Origin: Diplonema japonicum
Taxonomy: Eukaryota; Euglenozoa; Diplonemea; Diplonemida; Diplonemidae
Assembly (NCBI GenBank): GCA_964019335.1
Contig: OZ025680.1
Coordinates: forward strand, 62,001 to 126,000
Reading direction: 5' to 3'
Length of the DNA: 64,000 nt
Part shown: piece after piece, positions 21,364 through 32,228 of the stretch
Layout of the letters: every line of letters begins with the position of its first letter
How positions within the stretch are numbered: the stretch's first letter is position 1
The notes under the pieces: model-generated
Databases searched by the model: none
What the model saw: the letters and a program-made list of their open reading frames with translations, nothing else
What the model was told of the DNA's origin: nothing
Translations under genes and position numbers: made by a program

Positions 21364-24300
21364 CCATATTTTTCTCGGTTACAGAAAAAACCCACCTACT
21401 TCTTTGAACAAGTTGATTTTTTTAATTGGGGTGCAAATTTATTTTTATTTAAAGTAAACTATTTTCATGTAGTGGATCCCAAAGCAGGGGAGCTTAGAAT
21501 GAAACGAACGAGACGCCACAAAAAGTATAATAAGCACCCTGATGGCTCTTACAAAAGCATTTGGACCCAGTTAAAATACAAACGGTTCTATTCGTCTTTC
21601 CCACCCCATTCCTTCTTTCCTTCCTTTTAGTCTTGTTTCTTTTTTTTTTCTTTCTCTCTTTTTATTGATAACACATCTTGCAGCCTATTCTTTTTAGGTT
21701 CTTTTTAGGATTTTAGGATTGCCTCAAATAAAATCCGTATTTTCAGTTGCAAGATATGTCGCAGGGAGGGGAGGAAAATGTGTTCAAGCCTATTCATTTG
21801 AAGTGATCTGTGTACACAAAACCTTTTTCTCTTCCTTTTTTTTTTTTTTTTTTCTCGTACAGAATTATGATTTTGAATTCTTCAGGGACACAAACAACGA
21901 TTTATTTTTCTTTTTCTAAAAACAAAAAAAATGCGGTGAATTTCAAACATGGTTTTGTTTTGATCGCTTGTGAGCAAGGCATATGGAGAAAGGGAGTGGG
22001 GGAGGAGGAATAAAAGTGTGTTAGTTTATTCTCCTCCGCTCCCCTTTTTTTTTCTTTGCCTTGAGCCATATATCGTAGACTAGGAGAAAAAAAGTGTTGA
22101 AAGCAGGGGAGAAAAAGAGAGAAAAAAAAAAGAAACCCTATTTATTTAATTTTCCGGGAAGGGCCGCGAAAGGTTCTTTTTTTTAAGTCTAAAAAAAAGA
22201 GGGGGAAAAAAAAAGAGATTTTTCCAGTCAAGTAAGGCCTTCGTAAACTTTAAAAAAAAAAAAAAAAAAAAAAAAGTGATGTAATTTAATATTATTTTGG
22301 GGGCTCTTCTTGATGCATGTACTTTTATGATGCCTTCGTGCCAAGTGGCATAAAACACAGGCACTTAAGCCAGACGTCCGAAGGGATGGGCTAGAAGTGG
22401 TGCTGGGTAGGAAAATATAGAGGAAGAACAAAAAGGGGGCAGGAGAGAAAGGAAGGGGGAAAAAGGAAAACTGAAATTCTGTTAAGGACAGGTAAAGGTG
22501 CTCTTTTTCCCGCGGTCACTTTGCTGGCAAAAACCTCAGAAAGACAAAAGGTTAAAAACGGTGAGTAATAGACTTTGGTCCCACCCTTTGCCTTTCTTTA
22601 GTTATTCCATTGTGCTCCTAATTAAGGCATCTGTGAGAAGGCAAAGGATGCACAGTTCCTCTCGTTGGAAAAAAAAAAAAAAAAAGATTACACAGTTTTT
22701 TTTTCTCTTTTTTTTTCCCCCCCTTTCCCTTCTCTTCCTTTTATTTCCAACCCTTTTCAAAGAAAAAATAAAACTTGTTTCCACCCCACTACTCTTTTCC
22801 AACTGCAAAACATGGGGGCAAAAAAAAAAAAGATTTGCAGGATAAAAAGGGAAGAAAAAAAAAATAAAAAAAAAAAAAAAAAAGAACAACGGTGTTAACC
22901 CACGGGTGAGGCTTCGTGGAGAACACTCAAAACTTTTGTGTGAAAAAAAAATGAAAAAAAAAAAGTAAGATAGGCAGGCAATACAATAAAAGCTTTTTTG
23001 TTTAATATATGTTTGAGGTAGTACGGATTGTTACCCCACATGAGTTGTAAGGTGTATGCCTTCGATAGGCGCATCTTGAAAAAAGCAAATCCATTTTTTG
23101 TTTAAATTCCGGGGGAAGAAACCTGGGCTTTACTTTTTATTCTTTGTTCTTCTGCGCTACTTTGGTTGGTGGTAAAGGGGAGAAAAAAAAAAAGAACGAC
23201 GGGTATGTGAACTGCTTGCAACAACCCAAACTTCTTTTTGCTGGCGCCGCCCCATGCTGCCTATTTTTCTAATTCTTTTTTTTTTTTTGTGGTGGGAGAG
23301 AAAAAAAAAAAAGAGGCTAGCATTTTTTTTTCTTTTTTTCAAACGGGGCTTTCAAACAAGAAAAAAAAAAAAAAAAGAAAGTGCCCCACATTTAAGGGTA
23401 CCTGCGGTATGTGGCAGGACGCCTAAAAAAAAAAGTCAATACCAGTGTACATCCCACTTTGAGGAGACACACCCTTTAAAAAAAACAATTAAAAAAAAAA
23501 ACTCTGTAGACTGTCTATATTTTGTGTTTTTTTTTTTTAATTTATTCTTCTCTTTTTCCTTTTTGCCTAATTATTTAAACTCATTATAAAAAAGAAAAGG
23601 GGGCGGCAGGGACACACATGAAGAGAAAGAGAGCTTTTGACAATTTATAAGATTCCCCCCCCTTCCCCCTTTTTTTTTCCTGGAATGTTATTCTCGTATT
23701 CATTTATTTATTTATTTTCTTTTAAACCTCCCCTCTATCCCTCATTTTATGGCTTAAAACAAGTTCTGATGGATTTAAAAATAAAAAAGAGAAAAAAAAA
23801 AACTGTGTCAACTAGGGTGTGCGATTCACCGGAGCAACAACAAAAGGGGAGAATGAGGGAATGTGATATTTTTATGTACCTGGAGACGGAGAAATTAATC
23901 TCGTTCTGTAAAAAAAAAAGGGGGGGAGGAGGGGCAAAAAGAACGTGGGTAAAAAAAAAAGTAATAACTACCAAAACCTGAACCAGAAAATCGAGGGGAG
24001 AAAAAAAAAAAAGGAGGGGAGGGGATAGGGGAGCCTCAAAGGGAGGTAAAACAGGCAAAACAGAGTCGCTTTTTTTTTTTTTTTTTTTTTTTAAAAACAC
24101 CATTTTCTTCCCCCTCCGTGGGGGTTTTTGCAGAATCAGGGTGGAAAAAAAAGGGGGGGGGGAATAGGGGGGAGTAGGCTCGTTTTTACCTTCATTTCAT
24201 CCCTCCCTCATACGTGCCAGGGTATGGTTCACCAATTTAAAAGACCTATAAATAAAAAAAATAAAAAATAATTATGGCACAAGTCCTTTATTAGCAAGGC

Positions 24301-24803
24301 ATGTTGTGAACTGGGCATCTTAACCCCCCCCCCCCCCCCCCTCCATTCCTTCGTTCTATTTTACTTTCCCCGTTTTCTTTTTTTTTATTTCTTTCTTTCT
24401 TTACGATAGTAAATAAGAACATAGTCAAAGGTCAAGGGGTTTGAGGGGAAAGGGATCAGGGGCGGCAAGGGGCAAAAAAAAAAAAATAAAAAGAGAAAAT
24501 AAAGTATAAGAAACAAATAAGGAGGGAGGGAAAAAAAAGAGGGGGGGGAAAGGAAGGTTGGAGGAGAGGGAAATAAAAAGGGGGGGAAAAAAAAATCTTT
24601 TAAAAAAAAATAAGGACTGGTTTTTCCCGTGTTTTTTTCTTTTTTTTTTTCTTCCCTTCTTTTTATTCTCCCCTCCCTCAATTTTTCCTTTTTTTTTTTT
24701 TTTTTTTTTTTTTCTGAGTCAACCCATTACCTAACTGACCCTTTGCTTAAGCAATAGAAAGTTCCTTTGAGATCATTTCCAAGAAAGCAAGGGGAGAAAA
24801 GGG

Positions 24804-24854
<51 letters not shown>

Positions 24855-26228
24855 TTCTCGTGGAAAATTATGGTGGCTCCGAAATACACTTCTCGTTCTT
24901 AAGGGGCTACTCGGACACAAGCATTTCTTCTTGCATCCACTTTATGACCAGGGAAAGGAGGAGAAGAGAGGGACCTAATCCCTCTTAATGAATTTTCTTT
25001 TTTTTTTTCCCTCGTTCTCCTCTTTTTTTCTTCTCTTTTCTCCTTCTGTTACTACTTATTTACTTACAAATACTTCGATTGTTCTTCGAAAAAAAAAAAA
25101 AAAAAAAAAAAAAACTCTTTTTTTTCATTCTTTTTTTCGTTTTCTTTTTGCCGCTTTGCCATGTGACTATATTCTTATTTTAAATTCGGGTTTCTTTCAT
25201 TTGTTTGTTGCTTTCTTTTTCTTTTTTTTTTTTTTTTTTCATTTTCTTTTCTGAAAAAAAATATCAATTCTTGCCTAGAAAAAAAAAGGGGGGGGGGAAA
25301 CAGTGTGTACATTCATTTCTCCCTCCTTTTCCCTGGTTTCCACTCTGAGAAACGATCCATGGGCAGGGAGTCTCTCACTTGTAGTAGCCTTCTCTCTTAG
25401 CCTAGAAGTCAATAGGGGAGGAACGGGAAGGAACACTCCCCCTCCTCCCCATTTTGTACTTTATTCGCATTTTTCGATTCACACAATTACTAAATACACC
25501 CCCCCCCCTCTACCCTTTTTATCCTTGCTTCTTCAACTAAAAAACTTTTTTTAAAAAAAAAAGAACTAAGGTACAACAATGCCTTCAGAAAAAAAAGGGG
25601 AGGGGAGGGGATGGGGAAAAGAGCTGCTTCAAGGATGTCGCATTTTTTTTTGGGGGGTTTTTTTTTATGCTCTCTTTTACTTCTCTTTCTGTCGTGTCCC
25701 TCTCTTGTATTTCTCCGGTGATTTTTTTTTTTTTTTCCTTCCCTCCTTTTTTTTTTTCCGGTGAGATGGGACAGAAAATTAAAAAGATAGGGAGGAGGGC
25801 AAAGACTGGGGATATGATCCCTCATAGCGGAGGGATGAGACCGGGTTTTTACCCCCCCTCCCCCTCCATCCCCCACTGTTGTTCAGCATTTCTTTTCCTT
25901 TTTTGTTTTTTTTTCCCCTCCATTCTTTCTACTAAGGGAACAGGGGGGGGGGGGATGAAGAAAAAAAAACTCCAGAAAAAAACGGAGGGAATAAAAGAGC
26001 TGGGAAAGGGGAAGAGAATATGGGAGGGGATAGAAAAAAAAAAAAAAAAAAAAAAAAAGGAACAGATGAAAAAATAAAAAAAAAGGATTATAAAAAAAAA
26101 AAAAAGAAGAAAATAGAACAAATAAAAAAAAATTAGACCAACCGTTCACTACCCTACTCCAGTCCAGCACAGCCTCCTCTCTTTTTTTTTTCTTCTTCTT
26201 TTCTTTCTTTCCCCCCAGCATCAAAGCA
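21025..26228. other. Five-kilobase gene desert of simple sequence
   Basis: Almost entirely homopolymer and purine/pyrimidine-strand-biased DNA, including T32 near 21329 and A40 at 24810-24849. Short islands of mixed composition occur near 21460-21580, 22990-23095 and 24850-24960, but I find no gene, tRNA or known RNA in them. One type B hairpin element is at 23388-23424. Frames in this stretch are lysine/phenylalanine-rich artefacts. Confidence 0.6.
23388..23424 (+). repeat. Dispersed hairpin element, type B
   Basis: ACATTTAAGGGTA, CCTGCGGTATGTGGCAGG, ACGCCT, then A8. The CCTGC/GCAGG stem closes an 8-nt loop. Identical core to the copies at 62297 and 62966. Confidence 0.7.
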
Positions 26229-28361
26229 TCACGCGGAGAGCCGCTTGAACTTACCGCTGTTAGGGGGGCTGCTGTCCTCGTACTGGTGGTAAGGGGAAGG
26301 TGGTAGTTCTGCATTAACGACTTCCTCAAGCTCAAGGAGAGTTTCCTTTGAGGAGGAGTAGGCATAGGGCCTTCGTGTAGACCCACGACCTAGAAAGCCC
26401 CGTGAAAGGGGCGAGGCGTGAGCCTGGGAAGGCGTGCTGCTAGCAGGCAGCATAGTACGTGGGCGCCTGCTGGCACCCCTTTCCAGTCGTGAGTAACTTC
26501 TGTTCTGACTCGTCAACAGTGGCGATCCCGAGGATCCTGTAGAACCTCTTGTGGGGTAAGAATGCCCTTCGTTCATCTCGCTCAGAGTGGAGCTCTGCGA
26601 TATGATACCCATCTCATGACGATGGTCATAACGGTGCTCCTCTCTCTCCCTCCTCTCCCTCTCTCTTTCCCTTTCCCTCTCTCTTTCCATTTCTCTATCG
26701 TTCATAGGCGGCAGCGGCAGTGGCGGCTGCTTCTCACCCCCCATGGGTTCGCTATGGTTGTCCTTTACGTAGACCTCGTGCGACATGAAGCTCTGGATCC
26801 CCGCCAGCGACAAGTTCGCCTTTCTGTTAGTCTCTTGGAACTCCTTTTCGTCGAAATGGTTGGGCCCGTGGTGGTCGTGGTGCGGCACCTGGCCCTGCTT
26901 CGTGTTGTGCAGCGTGCTCGACAGGATGCACGCCTCCACCAGCCATGTCCTCTTCGGCTCCAGCGTTTTATGTGTCAGTGTGTACAGCATCAGCGCCCTG
27001 GGGACAAGGAAGATGAGCGGGAACAAGGGAACAAGCCAGCACGCCAGCACAGCCCCTATTCCCATCTCCCTGTAGATCAGCGAGGAAAGCATAGTGATCT
27101 GACCGATGAAGAAGCAGGAAGCGAACACGATGATCTGCAGCTGGATCTCAAGCGACCCAGGGTCGTTGGGGTCCAGCTTGTTGAACATCGAGTCATCGGG
27201 GATGCACCCATCCAAGGTGTCCCACGGGTTCTCCTCGCCCGCCGCCCACATGACACCATCATGCGCCAGGTCCGCGTCCAAGACCAACCGCTCCCTTGAG
27301 CCCACTGCGTTGTGGAATTCATTATCCGTCAGCAAAGGGTGCCCCGAGGCACGCATCACAACCTCCTGCGTTTGCTTAGCCATACGGAACAGCAATGAGA
27401 TTGACAGCAGCGGGCCCAAAAAGGCGAAGATGAGGACGATGGCAGAAAGGGAGAACCCCATTGTGTGCACAAGGTTCGTGGCGGACATGATGACGACAGC
27501 CAGCCACACGACGGGGGGCACGTGCAGGAGCTCCACAAGCACCTCGGCAATGGCAACGTGTGAGAACCTCGACATGTCGAAGCAGACGAGTGCCTTGTTC
27601 ACAGAGGCACGCATCTGCGGGAGGGGTTCGCCCTTCATGATGGCAAGGGTCTCCTCGAGTTTTGTTTCTTCAGTCCTGCAAACAACCCTAATCTGTTCCT
27701 GAAGCTGGATGATGATGGCGGCACGGAGGGTGAGCACAGACCTGGCCCAGCTCGCGTGGTCGCCGAACCCCATGATGCCCATGAGGCCGGGCTTCTTGTA
27801 TTGAAAGCCGCTGGTCTCGCTGAGCGTGTGCATCTGTATCTTAGCAATCTGGTGGCACTGGCGGTCACGTTGGTAGAAGGCGACCTGGATGAAGAGACCG
27901 TAGGCGATACCCATGAAGAAGAGGACAAGATGCGCGTATTCAAACATAACAAGGTCGAACCCTATGTAGCAGTCGTCGCTGCTGCTGCCGCTTCCGCTGG
28001 TCGAGTTGCCTGACCCCGAGCCGCTGTTGGTAGCCGGGGTGCACCCGGGCTTTTTAACGCGAATGTCGGTCAGACCAAGCTCCGCACCGAGGATCAGCAA
28101 GAACGACACCACACCTAAAATCATGAGTTCTGAGAAAATTGCGCCCAGTGCAAGCTTCCTGTGGACGTCGAGGGTCTTGTGTTCTGCCTTGTGCTTCAAG
28201 GTTTCGATGAAAATGGTGAGCATCACGGTGAAGGTGAACATGGTGAACACTGTGATCGGGTTCGCATCAACATCGTCTCCAAGCTCCCACAGCTTGGCAT
28301 TAGCCCCTTCAGCCTGACCTACACAGCATAACAGCACTGCGAACACTCCTAGTGTGTCCAT
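26229..28361 (-). CDS. MLO-like multi-pass membrane protein, 710 aa
   Basis: Signal peptide (MDTLGVFAVLLCCVGQAEGA), then a predicted seven-helix arrangement: helices near 35-55, 72-92, 140-160, about 270-295, 300-320, 410-430 and 435-460. The pattern of an ETLKH-type helix end, a short basic loop and AIFSELMILGVVSFLLI, then an exposed loop, then YAHLVLFFMGIAYGLFIQV, follows plant MLO proteins, where an ELMLLG-type motif and an H-containing third helix occur at the same places. MLO proteins act at the plasma membrane, bind calmodulin and have been linked to calcium channels. The cytosolic tail (about 470-710) is Ser/Arg-rich with a long ERERERER tract near 575. Homology is by pattern, so a distant or different seven-helix family is possible. 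Single exon, TGA stop. Confidence 0.62.
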   Translation of the reverse strand: MDTLGVFAVLLCCVGQAEGANAKLWELGDDVDANPITVFTMFTFTVMLTIFIETLKHKAEHKTLDVHRKLALGAIFSELMILGVVSFLLILGAELGLTDIRVKKPGCTPATNSGSGSGNSTSGSGSSSDDCYIGFDLVMFEYAHLVLFFMGIAYGLFIQVAFYQRDRQCHQIAKIQMHTLSETSGFQYKKPGLMGIMGFGDHASWARSVLTLRAAIIIQLQEQIRVVCRTEETKLEETLAIMKGEPLPQMRASVNKALVCFDMSRFSHVAIAEVLVELLHVPPVVWLAVVIMSATNLVHTMGFSLSAIVLIFAFLGPLLSISLLFRMAKQTQEVVMRASGHPLLTDNEFHNAVGSRERLVLDADLAHDGVMWAAGEENPWDTLDGCIPDDSMFNKLDPNDPGSLEIQLQIIVFASCFFIGQITMLSSLIYREMGIGAVLACWLVPLFPLIFLVPRALMLYTLTHKTLEPKRTWLVEACILSSTLHNTKQGQVPHHDHHGPNHFDEKEFQETNRKANLSLAGIQSFMSHEVYVKDNHSEPMGGEKQPPLPLPPMNDREMERERERERERERREREEHRYDHRHEMGIISQSSTLSEMNEGHSYPTRGSTGSSGSPLLTSQNRSYSRLERGASRRPRTMLPASSTPSQAHASPLSRGFLGRGSTRRPYAYSSSKETLLELEEVVNAELPPSPYHQYEDSSPPNSGKFKRLSA

Positions 28362-28911
28362 CTTTTGTTGTCCTTCCTTTTATTTTTAAAATTTATTTCT
28401 AAATTGTCGGAAAAAACTTATTCTTAATCAAAAAAAAAAAAGGAATACAAAGGAGAAGAAGCAGCCACAAGCAGCATTTTAAAAAAAAAAAAAGAAAAAA
28501 AAAAAAGCTAGTAGCTGAAGGCCGGAGATGGGGCGGGTAAAATAAAACTTTTTTTTGGTGAGAAGGGAGAAAAGAAGTAGTCGAAGAGGGGGGAGTATAT
28601 ATATTTTTTGAGAAAACCCCACCTCGATGCCAGGGGTAAGTTTTTTCTTCCCCCCCCCTCTTAATAACCCTGTTTCTTTTTGGACATGAGGCTAGGGATT
28701 CGTTGTACTCCCCCCCCCCCCCCCCCCCCTTCACCTTTTTTGTTCTTCTTGAATCTTCTTCTCGCCTTCCACATATAATTTGTCACATGGTCGGAAAAAA
28801 AAAAAAAAAAAAAGAAACTCCCCCTTTAACTATTCCCTTTTTTTTAAGCTGAGTTATTACCACAGGGAAAAAAAAGAAAAGGGAAAAAAAAAAAAAAAGA
28901 TTCACTACGGG

Positions 28912-28952
<41 letters not shown>

Positions 28953-29288
28953 AACACGGTTAGCAAATAGTAACTTTCGCAAAGGCGATCCAAGCGATTA
29001 CTGGATGCCTCACTCTGCATCTAGCACACTCAATTCTTTTTTGAATACCAGTTTTGGATTAAAATTTCAAGTTTACTGTAAACAGGGGGAAAAAAAAAGG
29101 GGGTCCAGAAGTTTGATGGAAAGTCCAAATTCGTTATACCGTGTTTGTAAAAAAAAAAAAAAAAAAAGGGAAAAAAAAAAAATCAAAAAGACTCATTCCC
29201 AACAACAACAGGCAAGTCCGCACACTTTCTTTTTTTTTTCTTTTTTTTCTCTCCCTTTTTTTTTTTTTTAAACCACCATAGTGTAAGG

Positions 29289-29322
<34 letters not shown>

Positions 29323-29323
29323 T
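28362..29323. other. Intergenic region, homopolymers
   Basis: A, C and T runs (for example C18 near 28712, A over 30 near 28917 and 29289). It should hold the 5' leader of the MLO-like gene and the 3' UTR of the BIR gene. No open frame is credible. Confidence 0.5.
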
Positions 29324-29804
29324 TCAACTGTCAATATCAGCACAAGACCACGAGGCTGGGAGGGTAAATGGAGAAAACAGCACGTCGCGCACAAAATGAG
29401 AGTCTGTTGGAAAAAGCCCTGTCCCTGCAGGCTGCGGCTGGGTAGGTGAGCAAGGAGGAGTCGCCCGGTGCTGCAGGATAGGTGTAGCCGGTGCAGGCCT
29501 TTTAGGGTACGTAGCCTTCACGAAGGCGCACTTGGGAGAGTGCTTGGAGTGTTCCAAAAGCGGGTCATCGCTAACTTCCCACTGCACTAAAGAGATTCCG
29601 CAAATAAAACATGTACACCTGTCAGGGCTGCTCCCTGTTGGGTTGAAGTAGAACCCCGCCGCCGACAGGCCTTCCGGTGTGACCAAGTCACTCTCTAACG
29701 TTTTCCATCTTTTTTTTTTTTTTTTTTTTTTTCAAACCAACATACCCTGCGAAGGTCCTGTACCGGTCACTTTCATGGCCCAAGGCCGACACCCATGAGG
29801 ACAT
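29324..29804 (-). CDS. Survivin-like single-BIR protein, 147 aa
   Basis: Exons 29804-29746 and 29708-29324 flank a 37-nt intron, GTATGTTGGTTTG followed by A and ending AAG. Splicing joins DRYRTFAG to WKTLESDLVTPEGLSAAGFY, the expected BIR N-terminal layout. The zinc motif is exact: C-x2-C-x16-H-x6-C in CFICGISLVQWEVSDDPLLE plus HSKHSPKC. One BIR with a short tail is the survivin architecture, although the tail here is proline-rich and not the survivin coiled helix. Survivin acts in the chromosomal passenger complex; other single-BIR proteins have other roles, so the function is open. The intron has poly(A) where a polypyrimidine tract is expected. Confidence 0.85.
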
Positions 29805-30004
29805 TGCCTCTTCCCCCCTCCCCCCTCGCTTTTTCTTTCTCTCTTTTTGAGTTGAAAAAAAAAAATGGGTAAACAAAACAAGAAATGGTTGTTAAAACGA
29901 GGGAAAAGGGGGGGATTAAATTTTCTTTTAAAAAAAAAAAAAACTAACTTTTTTTTTCGATTCAGATTTAAAAGGCAAGTCAGCTCAGCTCAGTCCGAGT
30001 CAGT

Positions 30005-31600
30005 TTAAAGCCACCAACACTTTTTAGACCGTTTATCACACACGGGTGACGAGGATGTTTTAGGGATCTTGAACACGTCCACAGGCTGTGGGGGCACACC
30101 TTGTTCCCAGGTGTCGATCCAGTTCTGTTTGAAAAGGTTCTCTGAGTTGTAGGGCTCGCCGTCACCACCTGAGGTCTGCGTCTTGCGGGGCTGACCTGCT
30201 TCCCCCACAGGCCCCTGGACTGCCAACCACGGTTCGACCCAGAAAACCTTCATGTCCGTCTCAAGAATGGCACGGTTCATCTGGTAGTCGATGACATCTG
30301 TCAAGGGCATTGAACTGAGGAGCTTCTTGGCCCCGCCCAAGGTGAGCGCGTAGGCATGCGCGCAGCGGGCCATGCTCTTCTTGTAGATATGCCTTGTCAA
30401 CGGGATGGACTTCTGCTTAGACATCCTCCACCCATACATCTTGAGGCAGCCGCCAAAGACAAACAAATCGAAATCGTTCGGCGTCTCCTTTAACGCTTTT
30501 GAGAACCATCTTCGAAACCCGCTACGTAGCTTCGCATCGTCTTCCAGCACAATGGCAAAGGTGTAGTTGTTACGCATCATGTCGTAGTAGATATAGTGGT
30601 GCTTGGTGTTGACGCTCAACTCGCCCCCCTTAAACCCGCCAGGCGATGTGAAGGGCGACGGGACAGGCCGGGCTTTCTTTGCAGGGTTTTTGTAAGCGTT
30701 TTTTTCCCAGTTGACGTGGATGCAGTCCCTCATAGGGGTAGTGATGTTCTGGTGGTCGAACGCTTCGATCCAATCCGACCTAACGCCTTGCGTTTCGTGC
30801 AATGCTGTGATCACCTTCTTCCTTGTTACAAGCTTCGTGTAGTGCACCATGTACACCTGGTCCACACCTAGCTCGGGAATCGGGTTTTGGGTTCTTTGTC
30901 TTTTTGCATATTCCTCACCAAACATCCTGTCGATGCATGGTGGGAGGTCGAACCCCTCGGGGCCAGGGCGGAGGTGGTACCCTGTGTTCGTTTTGTTCAT
31001 TCTCCATAAATGCGACACACTGCCGCCCAACTGCAGCGTGTCCGAAGGGTAGATGTGATCTCCGACTACATAAATTGTCGAGAACGCAGACGACTGCACC
31101 ACACTGCTGCAGGAGTCATGCATGGAACAAAGCCCTTCAATGTTGACAGCTGCATAGGTGCAATCGGGTTTTGCCCTGCAGGACGCCACACATTGGATAA
31201 CGGTGCTTTCAGGGGACGATCCAATGGCGTCTTCAGAACACCTTACAGAAGAGAAGTTAACATGCACCGCAGAGCCTTCTGGTGCCGACATAGAGTCCAA
31301 GTGGACTGGGGCGGTGCTCGTGCCTATGTTCCTTATTCTGCGTAAGACACCGTCGCTCAGCTCTTTGACGTTAACACCTATAACAGGCTTCACTCCTAAG
31401 AGGCCTAGGAGTGACCCGTTGTCCCCAGGAGGGTCTTGCTTCTGAATGATTGGTGAAGGTGACTGTGATGATGCTAGCTTCTCAATAGGCACCACTGCCA
31501 CCGCCCCGTGATCATGACGGACCCCTAAGAATTCCACATATAGGATAAATACAAATACCAACAACGGCGTGGCGAGCCCTATTAAACTTTTAACTTTCAT
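30005..31600 (-). CDS. GT25-type glycosyltransferase, type II membrane protein
   Basis: 531 aa, one exon. A short cytosolic tail and a signal anchor (residues about 5-25, LIGLATPLLVFVFILYVEFL) place it in the Golgi or ER lumen. Residues about 105-170 are cysteine-rich and apple/PAN-like (CVASCRAKPDCTYAAVNIEG). The catalytic region starts near 245 with VYMVHYTKLVTRKKVI and has the GT25 pattern: FAIVLEDDAKL with an EDD acid cluster, FDLFVFGGCLKMYG, then CAHAYALTLGGAKKLL and a bottom-helix DVIDYQMNRAI. GT25 enzymes add galactose or related sugars to lipopolysaccharide or collagen hydroxylysine; the acceptor here is not known. It neighbours several secreted proteins. Confidence 0.82.
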   Translation of the reverse strand: MKVKSLIGLATPLLVFVFILYVEFLGVRHDHGAVAVVPIEKLASSQSPSPIIQKQDPPGDNGSLLGLLGVKPVIGVNVKELSDGVLRRIRNIGTSTAPVHLDSMSAPEGSAVHVNFSSVRCSEDAIGSSPESTVIQCVASCRAKPDCTYAAVNIEGLCSMHDSCSSVVQSSAFSTIYVVGDHIYPSDTLQLGGSVSHLWRMNKTNTGYHLRPGPEGFDLPPCIDRMFGEEYAKRQRTQNPIPELGVDQVYMVHYTKLVTRKKVITALHETQGVRSDWIEAFDHQNITTPMRDCIHVNWEKNAYKNPAKKARPVPSPFTSPGGFKGGELSVNTKHHYIYYDMMRNNYTFAIVLEDDAKLRSGFRRWFSKALKETPNDFDLFVFGGCLKMYGWRMSKQKSIPLTRHIYKKSMARCAHAYALTLGGAKKLLSSMPLTDVIDYQMNRAILETDMKVFWVEPWLAVQGPVGEAGQPRKTQTSGGDGEPYNSENLFKQNWIDTWEQGVPPQPVDVFKIPKTSSSPVCDKRSKKCWWL

Positions 31601-32228
31601 CTCATTTTTTTTTTTTTTTTTTTTTTTTTTTGGTTTGTCCCCTTTTTTCCCCCCTCTTGCTGTGAAGGTTTTGTTTCTTTTTTTTTCTTCTCCCCCGTGC
31701 GCTAAATGAACTTTTTAAAGAGAAATAAAAAGAAAGCAAACAGAGAGGTAAATAAGAGGAGTAAAATGAAGGAGTCGGCTGTTGTTTTGTACAAGCCGGT
31801 TCGACCAACTGAAGGTTAACCGGCAAGTTGCTACCCACTCTTCAGCAAAGACATTAGTTGTCAAAAGCTTTTTTTAAAAAGGGGGGTATTGGGAAATGAA
31901 AAGCTAGACTTTCAAAATAAGTAACAAAATTTGAATCTCATTGACATTTGGGTGTCGAGTCAAAGAGAGCAAGGTTGTGTGTTCCATTTCTTTTTTTATC
32001 TCAAAGAAGAAGAAAAAGGGAGTGTCCCAACGATCCCATGACCGTAAGGACTGCACATCAGTAGATGGATAAGTTTCATAAAATTTATTCAGCGGGAGGT
32101 GAACATATACGTATCAGAAAACACAAAAGCCCTGGTGTCCATTCAGTTCAGTGTTATTGAACAAAGACTGGCTTTGTGTGTTGGTGTTTTTGATTTTCAT
32201 TTGTGTACTTGCTTCTGGATTAGAAAGT
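31601..32228. other. Intergenic region
   Basis: Contains the untranslated 5' end of the glycosyltransferase gene with a 26-base T run near 31606 and the 3' UTR of the LPMO gene. I see no gene or repeat. Confidence 0.5.

Noticed and set aside
23014-23023. TGAGGTAGTA, identical to the first ten bases of let-7 microRNA
   Set aside because: The rest does not match let-7 and no precursor hairpin pairs with it; a ten-base match in 64 kb is weak evidence and animal microRNAs are not expected here.
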